Source: Candidatus Peregrinibacteria bacterium
Lineage (GTDB): Bacteria > Patescibacteriota > Gracilibacteria > UBA1369 > JABINC01
Direction: 5' to 3'
NCBI GenBank assembly: GCA_018697675.1
Contig: JABINC010000017.1
Span: 1 to 61,747 of the forward strand
DNA length: 61,747 bases
Shown: piece by piece, positions 41,911 to 51,600 of the stretch
Layout: each line of letters starts with the position of its first letter
Position numbering within the stretch: the stretch's first letter is position 1
Program-made: the position numbers and the translations under genes
The notes under the pieces: model-generated
What the model saw: only the letters and a program-made list of their open reading frames with translations
The model's database searches: none
Told to the model about the DNA's origin: nothing

Positions 41911-44900
41911 TTACTCATCCAACTTTGGCTGCCTTATAAAGTCATCTGTTTCTTGAATGAATGCTATTAAATCTTCTACATTATTGAACCTCCCCAATAC
42001 TTTTGAAGGAAGCATATTGCCATCTGTATCTAGTTTTCTACCCACATACTGAACACCTGCTTCATCTGTATATAATTCCCATTCAAAAGTTAACAACGTT
42101 ATAAAATTGCCATCCATATTCCCATCTCTGTCCAATAAATCCACATAGAAATTACCTATTAATTCATCTGATCTCAGGGCACCTTCTGCGTCCATATAAT
42201 CTGCGCCAAGTGGATTAACAAGGACTGTATGAGCGCTACGATTGTCATATGTAGTAAATAGCAAATGATTGTTCCTCCCCCCTGTTGCAAAAACTCCTTC
42301 GGGCATTACAGACTGCTCTGCATTCCCTTTATTCACGCCTTCCCAAAGCACATGCGCAAATAATGGATCAAGCATATGCTTATGCTCCAGTCGCACTAGT
42401 CCAGCATTCGAAATATCTTCTTGTGATGCTTTAGAGAAAAATGAAGCATTTGGATCAGCTCCATCCATATAAAACAATGAAAATGTTCTTGGCAATTTGA
42501 ATTTCCACATGTCTTCTGATGTAAATGGAGCGTCGAATTCAACATATGCTATAGGATACTCTGCTGTTTCAATGTAAATTGGCACTCTTACAACATTAAG
42601 CCCCCCTATATCTACTACTTCGGCTTCTTTTGAGTAAATTCCATACTGCTCAAATTTCTCTGTTTCAATCCCTATTTTCTTTTCTGCCTCCTGCAAAGTC
42701 CTTTGTACGTTATAGTTATTCAGATCTTCATCAAGATCTTCATTATTCATTAATAATTCTCTGATCCCCTCCCAATCTTCTGGCGAGCGTCCTTTGCCCA
42801 GAAGTTTCCTACGCTCCTTACGAAAAGCTTCATGATCAATACTGCTCTTGCTTGGATCCATTGTGTCCATCAATTTTACGTACTTCTTGTGCTTATCATC
42901 TTCATAAAATAAGATTTCATAGTAGGCATCCTTAATTATCTTGTACTGATCCCAAAACCTTTCTGGGAATATAAATTTATTATCTTTTGCTATACGCGCA
43001 TATAGTTTCGTTGCTGTGATAAAGAACTTGATCTCACGGGCTGTCATTTCCCTGCGATGAATTAACATTCTTGACACATGTGGATAAAAGAATTCATCCA
43101 GCCACCTTAGAGTTAAAGTAGGATCACTTGATATGAGTTCGTATAAACTAACTGTGTCATTAGATTCAAATTTCACTCCCAATGCTTCTTCAGAAACTCT
43201 CAACAGTCTGGCTATTGGCCTATTGACTGTTTGTTCAGTATGACCCTCGTAATCTCTATGCCATCTATCCCTTGCATATTCAGCGTGCCAAGGTTTGTCT
43301 ACGCTCTCATATCTATCAGCTCCTTCGTCTAATATTCTCGACATATCGCTTCTGGTTGTAGAAGCTGCAAACATTCTCTCAATACAAAAATTCTCCAGGT
43401 TATAGTCGGCTCTTTGCAAGATAGGCCTTTCTTCTTCTGAAATCGTTACATCTTCTATTTCAGATGCATCTATTCCTGGATCAGAAGCTGTCTCCAAGAG
43501 TATTCCAAAATCACCTATATTATTTCGATTTACTTTCAAAAATGACCCAGGACGCAGATATGTGTTTTCCATGTGTCTTTTCCATTCTGGATGAGGTTCA
43601 TGATATACGCCCTTTTTATCCCTTCCTCCAAAATAATGTCTATTTAATTCAATGAATTCTACGGGATCAATACCACACATGATTAGATCTTGAATCGTAG
43701 GTGGTCGCATTCCACGGGCATATCTATCTACATGCAATATCACCAACCCGTCATCTTCGTCGACTACTGCAAATGGAGCGTCTTCTTCAGGTCTTTCAAA
43801 GGTTCCTTCATCGATCACCCTTGACTGCAATCTGACAGGCTTTGCTAAATGTTCTCTGTATACGATATTCGGTTCCCCTAATTTTTCTATTTCTTCTGGC
43901 GTCCTTTCCTTGTCTCCTAAGAAAACTGAGAAAATAACACCTAGCTTTTCTCCATACCGCTTTCCACTTTCTGGAAGCTTAAATGCTACGTCTTTAGGGA
44001 ATGGCACTCTTAAGAACTGATATTCTGCATTCCAACCATTTTGATATAACCTATCGACTCCAAATCCTCCTTTGGTTAATTCTGCAAGACTTACTTCATC
44101 TGATTCTTCCTCATCGGGAACTTTCACCTCCTCATACTCTGGAGTGTAATCATCCAGCACCTTCCAATCAATTCTAGATGCTCCACGCAAAGCAAATGCA
44201 AATTTGAGAGCATATTTACGACTTTCTTTTGAGGCTTCTTGAATCCTTATTCTTCTTTCCTTCTCTTTTCTCTTAGCCTCAGACAGAGTGCCTTTCCAAA
44301 ATTTAGCACTTTCTCCAGGATATGGCCCACTGATTATATAACTTACTAAACCTCCATAATTATCTGCTGCATTCCCAAATCCTTCTGGGACTTTGTAACC
44401 TGGCCCTCCATTGTATTTTAGTGCAGCTTCAAACCATGTTCTTATATTTCGACTATTAAATTTGGCCCCAGCAATTCTTCCGGTCCCAAAGAAACTTTCC
44501 GTTCCATATCTTCCATCCTCAAATGGGTAATAAATATCTTCATTTTCTACATCTTGATAATCCCCGTATCTTCCAATTACAACTTCTGTACCGTCTCTAT
44601 TTATGACATAACTTCCATCTCCTTTGTATTCCACCTCCCCTTCTCTATACCCGACTAACCCACCTGCCGGCCTTGCTGTTGTGTCCATATGCTGGAATGG
44701 TCCTGCGGCACCTACCATTGACATCATTGGCACATTACCGGTTTCTATTAATCCGATTGCTGCGATCACTTCACGTGGAACGCCCGAAGCTTTTGAGGCT
44801 TGGTCTATATTATATAAATCTTCCAATGAATATGCGCCCCCCCCAGATGTATTGTAATATGTGTATGGACTAGCAAGTGAGGTAAATTCTCCTGAATGAG

Positions 44901-45339
44901 CAAATCCAAGAAGCCTTACGGCTTTATCTATTCCTGTTTTCACAAACCCATCAGCTCTTGCGATATGATCTACGACACCTTTTGACTTCCCTAAATCCCT
45001 TTCATATGCTCTTTTGAATTTTCCCCCATGACTTTCTGCATATCCTTCTTCTATCACATCTCCCCCCATCTCAATAACAGGGCTGTCTGCAGTTAAGCCG
45101 TCTTCACTTTCTGGACCGTAGTCTTCGGCGTAGTATGGTTCGTAGGCGGAGTCATTCATGTCTCCGGTTGCTGGGTCGTATCCGAATTGATCTCGGAAAT
45201 CCTCTAAGTCGCCTTCGTAATCAACATCAAAATCCATGTATGCAGGATTATCGATAGATGAGCTTTCCCCAGATGTGTTTGATCTTTCGCGTGACGGCTC
45301 TAGGCCATCATCCCTTATTGGTTCTTTATCTTGTGCCAC
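41911..45339 (-). CDS. giant lytic-transglycosylase-like protein (1142 aa)
   Basis: An acidic N-terminal 105 residues is followed by an SLT-like lysozyme-fold domain (about 170-330): Glu199 in VIAAIGLIETGN, GPFQHMD for the GxxQxMP motif, and LKYNGGPGY (about 308-315) for the YNxGP motif. A second conserved part follows (GGFGVDRLYQNGWNAE; RPPTIQDL...NRHYFGG). All blocks are colinear with the 560-aa protein at 21-22.8 kb. The last 550 residues are extra and unrecognised, with a Trp-rich C-terminal beta region (GVNKGNAEQSVMPEGVFATGG). Unlike the paralogue it has no membrane segment or signal peptide, odd for a wall enzyme. The start is GTG, preceded by AATTCAAAACTATC. It is the last of four same-strand genes from 54359. 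Confidence 0.7.
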   Translation of the reverse strand: MAQDKEPIRDDGLEPSRERSNTSGESSSIDNPAYMDFDVDYEGDLEDFRDQFGYDPATGDMNDSAYEPYYAEDYGPESEDGLTADSPVIEMGGDVIEEGYAESHGGKFKRAYERDLGKSKGVVDHIARADGFVKTGIDKAVRLLGFAHSGEFTSLASPYTYYNTSGGGAYSLEDLYNIDQASKASGVPREVIAAIGLIETGNVPMMSMVGAAGPFQHMDTTARPAGGLVGYREGEVEYKGDGSYVINRDGTEVVIGRYGDYQDVENEDIYYPFEDGRYGTESFFGTGRIAGAKFNSRNIRTWFEAALKYNGGPGYKVPEGFGNAADNYGGLVSYIISGPYPGESAKFWKGTLSEAKRKEKERRIRIQEASKESRKYALKFAFALRGASRIDWKVLDDYTPEYEEVKVPDEEESDEVSLAELTKGGFGVDRLYQNGWNAEYQFLRVPFPKDVAFKLPESGKRYGEKLGVIFSVFLGDKERTPEEIEKLGEPNIVYREHLAKPVRLQSRVIDEGTFERPEEDAPFAVVDEDDGLVILHVDRYARGMRPPTIQDLIMCGIDPVEFIELNRHYFGGRDKKGVYHEPHPEWKRHMENTYLRPGSFLKVNRNNIGDFGILLETASDPGIDASEIEDVTISEEERPILQRADYNLENFCIERMFAASTTRSDMSRILDEGADRYESVDKPWHAEYARDRWHRDYEGHTEQTVNRPIARLLRVSEEALGVKFESNDTVSLYELISSDPTLTLRWLDEFFYPHVSRMLIHRREMTAREIKFFITATKLYARIAKDNKFIFPERFWDQYKIIKDAYYEILFYEDDKHKKYVKLMDTMDPSKSSIDHEAFRKERRKLLGKGRSPEDWEGIRELLMNNEDLDEDLNNYNVQRTLQEAEKKIGIETEKFEQYGIYSKEAEVVDIGGLNVVRVPIYIETAEYPIAYVEFDAPFTSEDMWKFKLPRTFSLFYMDGADPNASFFSKASQEDISNAGLVRLEHKHMLDPLFAHVLWEGVNKGNAEQSVMPEGVFATGGRNNHLLFTTYDNRSAHTVLVNPLGADYMDAEGALRSDELIGNFYVDLLDRDGNMDGNFITLLTFEWELYTDEAGVQYVGRKLDTDGNMLPSKVLGRFNNVEDLIAFIQETDDFIRQPKLDE

Positions 45340-45358
45340 GATAGTTTTGAATTAATTT

Positions 45359-45631
45359 TTATTTTTTGTTTTCTTTAGAACGAGCCTGTATATAGTCCTC
45401 CATACCTTTTTCTATTAATTCTTCTTCCATCTCTATCATTTTATCTTTTAACTCAGGGGCTTTTTCCACCCTAACCTTCTCTTCTGTAACAAGATAATCA
45501 TATAGTTGACCTACCTGCCCTTCTGTTATTCTTCCAGCTCTGATGTCATCCACTATTTGAGTTTTTGTTTCCAGTGGGAGCACCGAAGCTTTGAGAAGTT
45601 CTACGAAATGTGTGTTTATATCTTGTGTCAT
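45359..45631 (-). CDS. small helical protein within the giant-gene operon (90 aa)
   Basis: A charged, probably all-helical 90-aa protein (LLKASVLPLETKTQIVDDIRAGRITEGQVGQLYDYLV, then a long Glu/Lys helix). Not recognised. It sits between the 2545-aa and 1142-aa genes with gaps of 29 and 19 bp, so it is part of the operon. An adaptor or chaperone for its neighbours would fit, but this is inference. The leader ends TTAATTTCAAAAAA-ATG. Confidence 0.65.
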   Translation of the reverse strand: MTQDINTHFVELLKASVLPLETKTQIVDDIRAGRITEGQVGQLYDYLVTEEKVRVEKAPELKDKMIEMEEELIEKGMEDYIQARSKENKK

Positions 45632-45660
45632 TTTTTTGAAATTAATTAATTTTTTGTTTT

Positions 45661-48600
45661 TTAGACGTCTTCATCTTCAGGCAATTCTATGATCCCATCT
45701 GCGAAAAGAGCATTGAAATCCAGTTCTCCAGTTTCTGTTATGTATGCTATGACAGCCTCTGGATCTTCTTCTATTATATTATGAAGATCTTCGATATCTT
45801 CTTCCATCTTTTCAAATTCTCGAATACCTTCTACTCCGCCCGCCCTCTCGTATCGTAGTTGCTCTTTTTCTACATCAGTCAACTTCCACTGGTCCGGATC
45901 GTCAAACACCCCGTACTTATCTAGGATTCTTACATGATATTCAGCGTCTTTGACCAAATACTCATGCCCTGCAAGCATTATATGCGCTTCATCACGAGCT
46001 TCTGTGTCCGCCATGTGCCTCAACGTCCTGATAGCAAAATCTCTACCTGGGATATTATCAACTCCGTTGTACTTCTCTTCAAATGTTTCGTATCCGAAGT
46101 CTATACCTAATTCGTGGTATTCGAAGTCATAACCTTCATTTACACTAAATGCCGGCTCTTTACGTTTCCGTTCACTTACCGCATCTCTAAACCTTCTCGC
46201 TTCCGCCTCTTCTCTCCTACGAGTTAGTCCCATATGCCCCGAAACTCCTAACCAGAAAAATGCTTCACTTACGTATGGAGACATTATATGAGCCATTTCT
46301 GTACGAACTTGCTGGAGTTCAATATCCATCACCTCTATTTCCTGTGCCATTTCTAGTATTCTAAGCTCTGTCTCTGTCAAATCTAGCTCTCCTGCAAGTG
46401 GCTCATAATCATCCCCTTCATCCCAAGGATCCGGCTCTTCTCTTTCTCTCCTGTTATAGCGAGAACCATCAATATTGTAATCATCTTCATATCCGGCTTT
46501 TTCCCTCTCCTCTAATTTTTCTAAAAGACCTTCCATAGTACTTTCACTCATCATTGCAGCCTCTAGCGCTTCTTCCGTTCCTACGAGAACCTGCGCCGCT
46601 TCACTAACCGCTGAATCCTCGAAATCAACTAAAGCTTCAGGATCCCTACTTTCCATCGCCTCTAATAAGGCAGTTAATTCTTCCAGCTTGTCTTCATATT
46701 GCCTTCTATCTTTTCCAGGAATATTCTCGGCCGACTCCATAGCCTCTTCATACCCTTCTTTCTTCCTTCTAATTTCCACAATATGCTCATCGAGCACTCT
46801 TTCGAATTCAGCCATAGCTAAATCCCTTTCTTCTCTTGTGCCCTCTATAACACCTTCAACTAAGCTTCCGCTTACAAGGTCCTCCAAAGTCTTCACTCTT
46901 CGTTCCAAGTCATCTACTTTTTCTTTTCTTTCTGCAATCTCTTCTGTGATAAATAATCCTTCTAGAGTATTTGGTATGTATGTATCTGACCGCTCAGCTA
47001 GATCGTCCACACGTTCTGGAAATCCTACTGCTCGAACTGCGCTCCGCATGTATCTTGATGCACTGTCGCTTCGCTCCTGCTGAGTTCTCAATCTCTCTTC
47101 GTAGCGTTCTTGCCATAAAGTGTGACTAGGAATATCAAATTCTGGATTACTTTTAGCTAAAGCCACTTGAGAAACCGCATCGTTCAACACTACTTCTTCA
47201 ATTCTCATATCAACAACTGTACGTGCATATTGTTGATGCTCCGGCCTCATTTTTTCTAGCCAAGGCTCAAACGTTACGTCTTTTAGATCCTTTTCCTCCT
47301 TCTTTTTCGCAATAATTTGATTTACAAGATCTTCGAATCTATCTTTGGCATCAAGATGTTGAAAATATGCTTCTGATGCCGCTTCATATCCTCCTGGAAC
47401 CATGCTATCTGGCAATGCATCAAATGGTACGTATTCATCAACTATGTCTGCATACTCCTCTAGAATTGCATCTGCAGTTTGCATTTCTTCATAGGCTTCT
47501 TTTTGTTGCATTTCTAATTCGAATCGCTCAACCCTTATATTATATAGGTTTTTTGGAATTGCTGTATTTCTCACCATTTCCCTAAGTGCCTTTATTTCTT
47601 CTTCTAGCCTTACTACTATTTCTACGCTTTCTCTATATTTCTCTAATAATTCCAAATCCCCCTTCTCCTCTCTCATAGCTATCATTATCTCAATAGGAGA
47701 GCTTAATCCAGATAAGCCTGCAGACTCAATATATTTCTTGTAACATGTATCCCTATCACTCACAGCAGAACCTAGCTCCCACTTTATATGTTTATTCCAC
47801 TCCCCTACCATCTCTTCTATATCGCCTGGGAGATGCTCATGTTGATAGGATGTTACCGCTGTATGCTGAATAATTCTCTCAGAATGATCTAATACTGCTC
47901 CGCTTGTCCAATCTCCTGTCACAGGAAATACCGGAAGCTTTTCCCAATTTAGTGCATTCCAAGAATTAACTCTTGTTACGGTACTGCCAGCTATATTAAC
48001 TATATCCCCCTTTGAATTCCCCATTTCAAGCGCCATCAATTCAGCTATACCTCCTCCTGAAGTAACCATACCGATCCTCCCTAACAGCTCTGCTTGCGCT
48101 GCATGACCCGCTGCATATCCTTGTGCTATATGGATTGCTCCTTCTGCTCCTTTCACTGCATAATAAAATCCTAAAGCTAGGCCAACGGCAGCTTTCAATA
48201 CTGGATGAGAAATAATTGAAGCTACCAACATTCCAGCTCCAGCTCCGGCGAACCCTCCTGTGAGCCCAGCACCAAAGTAATATCCGACTGTTTCTGAAGA
48301 ATCCTCCGTATTCATCTGAGATGCTGCATGAGTTGCCATGTATAGACCCGCTATATACATCAGCATAAATCCTACTTCAGCCACCATCCCTATCTGTTTT
48401 ACGGCGAGTTGTTGTTGATATGTCATCATTGGTTTTCCTTTTGGGCCAAGCCGTCTACCTTCCCAATTTATGTCATATGTTTCTATCGGCTTTGCCTCTT
48501 TAATCGCAGCTTTTTTTATTAGTTCTATAATATTCGCTGCATTTTCTCTCAGATTTGCAAACATCTCTCTTATTGCAGGAATTTTCTCTGCACCGCTATG

Positions 48601-51600
48601 TCTAGCACGAATTCTTTCAATTATTCCTTCTGCAAATTTAGCAGGATCATTTTCGTATACTTCAAGTGGTGGCTTAACTTCTTTTGGCTCTGGAGCAGCT
48701 TCAGGAACTGCTTCCGCCCCTACTGCAGGCTCTACAAGCCTTGCTTCACCTCGAGCTGGAGTTCTTTCCAATCCTGGGTTGTCAGCAACCAATTCTAGAG
48801 GGCTGTTTGTTGGACCTTTTGGTGGTTCTCCACCGCCGCCTCCTCTTCTTCCTTCGGTTCGATTGCTCACTTCTTCTGGAAGTGGAGCGCGTTTTCTTGC
48901 TAAAGATCCCTCGACCTCGACTTCTGTCCTAAGCTTTGGAGCTTCCGGTGTTCGGAGTTCGAACACGTTACTAGGCCCTTCTACTGGGTTCGAAGCCGTA
49001 CCTCTAACTGGGTCTGCAGCTCTGGCCGTTGGGCCACTTTCTCCACTTGCCGGACCTTTAGGTGGTTCTGGCATTGGCCTCGGAGCAGGTTCTGATCCTC
49101 TCATTGGAGCTCCTGGATCAGAAACTGGTCGTGGTGTTGAAGGTTTTGGTTCTGATTTTGGAGAATGTACTGCTTCGTCCACAGCTATTCTTTCCGCTCT
49201 TCTCTCCGCTGCCCTTGTATCTCTTGCCGCCTTCCTACCTCTTTTAAGATCTTCTTCACCTAAAAGATTTACCCTTTGTTTTGCATCTCCTGGGGTGCTT
49301 CCTCTGCGTCGCCGTCGCCATCCCCATCTCCTCCTTCCCTTTTTAGCTTCTTTTTCACGTACTTTTATATCTTCAAGCGTTTCTGTTGGCTGTACCTCTA
49401 CAGGTTCTGGAGTGGTAGCTGTTCGTTGCTCTAGACCTAGGATATCTCTTATATAAGATTCTATTTCTAGAAAACTTCTAACCACATGACTATCTGTAAC
49501 TTTTCCTTCAATTAGATCTAAAGAGGCGTCAACTATCCCTTTTGTTCCCATTCTTCCATCAACTCTTCTTTTGCATGACTCTTCAATAGCTGCCACCTCT
49601 GCCTCCGGTACATTGTGCCAGTTTTCTCCATCAAAGAATCTCGCCTCCACCCTTGTCTCTCCACCCTGTGATTTTTCAGTAAATTCTACTTTCATTGTAG
49701 TCTCTTTCCCTCCTATTATTTCTTCAAGAGTGTATGTAGTTTTATTACCTTGTGTAGTTTGAGTCAGTTTTTGTTTTATATTTTTACTTTCAAATTTGTC
49801 TGGAGCTTTAACTTCTTCTTTAGCTTTTTCAACCAATGTATCTCTCTCCCCCCCTGTCACACCTCTCTGAGTTGCTTTTCCTCTCGCTTTTTTGGCAGCC
49901 TCCTCTCTTAATTCAATTTCAACCTTATCCTTTAATTCTTCTGCTCGTTCGTAAGGACCATATTTTATCTCCTCCCCTTCTTGCCCACGGCCTTGAAAGG
50001 TTTCTGTATCAGGAGCTGGGTAACCTACGTTTTCTCCCGGCAATATTGTTCCATCTTCTAGAACAAAATAATGTTTTATTGTAACTTCTTGAGTCCACCT
50101 GTGTTCTCCCATCACCCATCTTTTTGGCCCTCTACCCCTCTCTGCTTCTGACAAAACCCTTCCTTTTAACTCTCCAACTTCCTGTACAATTATATGCTCT
50201 CCTTTCCCAATATTTACACCTGAATCTGTTCTTATATGGTATTCCATTCTTTCAGCAACTACTATACGGCCAGCCCCTTTGCGCCCCTTGTTTATCTCTA
50301 CAGAATCAACCCTACTCGCTCTATCTGTCGGATTTACACTTCCGTCTAATGCACCCGTCTCATTCCCTGCATGCAAAACTACTCTTTTTCGTCCTAAATC
50401 AAGATCGCTAAATGGAGTTCTGTTTGCACGAGATCTTTCTAATCCTAATTTTTCTTCTCCAATTTTTCCTAGGGTACGGCTTGTTATTCTCATCCCCCTA
50501 GATGCTTTACCTCTTAACCCTGGATTAGTCTCTGCCGTTTCGCCTCCTATGAATGTTCCAATACTTTCAACCCCCCATATTATACTGGCGAGTGCAATTA
50601 ATAAATCACTTATCCTATCTATTTCCCAATCCCCATCTTCAAACAATCCCGTTGGTTCATATTGCATCGTCTCTGGATTCCATTCAAAGTCGTAATATAC
50701 ATCATTTATTAATATCTGTACTCCCACACCTATAGATAGTGGGGCAAAGACTGGAGCTCTTCCTATTGTCTTGCCCACCTTACTATTTCTGACAAATTGT
50801 ACCGCTTCAATTTTCCCTGCCCCCTGCAGCAAGGCGTTGGCTCCAAATCCAAGACGTTCTAGCGTGTAAGCTCCAAGTCTTATTGTAGAGCCCCCTGTCC
50901 TCCAAATAGCTGCTCCTGTATTCCCAACAAGTCCCCCCGGCATCTTTTTACCCCATTTAAATCCCCATTTTGAAGTAGCTGTTCTTGCTTGACCCAATGT
51001 CCACTGTGCCCCTTGCCACGTTCCACCGGCTGCCATTGATAAAGATGGATGCCTCCCTGAAATCATGTTCCATACCCAAAAGTTTTTTATCCAATCACCA
51101 TGAGATATTTCTTCCCATGCATACGGTAGAGCCCCTCCAAGAGTGCTCATAAATGCCATTCCTGCGCTGCCCCCCTCTTTATCTATTTTTTTAAAATTAT
51201 CATAAGGGTAGTGTAACAAGATATCTGAAACCATATCCATTATACAATATCCACCTACGACCTTTGACGCACCTGAGAGAAAGGCACTCCCATCAAGGGG
51301 GAATGACAAAAGGCTAACTGTTGGAGGTATTACATTCCATGAGGTTTCTGCAAGCCAATGACCTGCGCCCATCCATCCAAGACGCGGCATCAACTCTTCT
51401 ACTTTCCATCTGGCCCAATGGTCCGTAGCTTTTCTTATATCTCTTTGCCACTCTTTATCCTCTTTACCTTCTTTTAAGGCCCAAATACGTCTCGCAAGAT
51501 TTTTCCCATCGAATTCTAAATCAAATCTATCACCGTTTTTTTCAGCTTCCCTTACAAACTCTTCTATCTTGTCTGGAGTAAGACCTAGAAGTGTAATTGT

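Noticed and set aside
48470-49456. 328-codon plus-strand frame within the 2545-aa gene
   Set aside because: It is antisense to the Pro/Arg-rich linker; the product is Ser/Gly/Ala repeats that mirror the codons of the linker.
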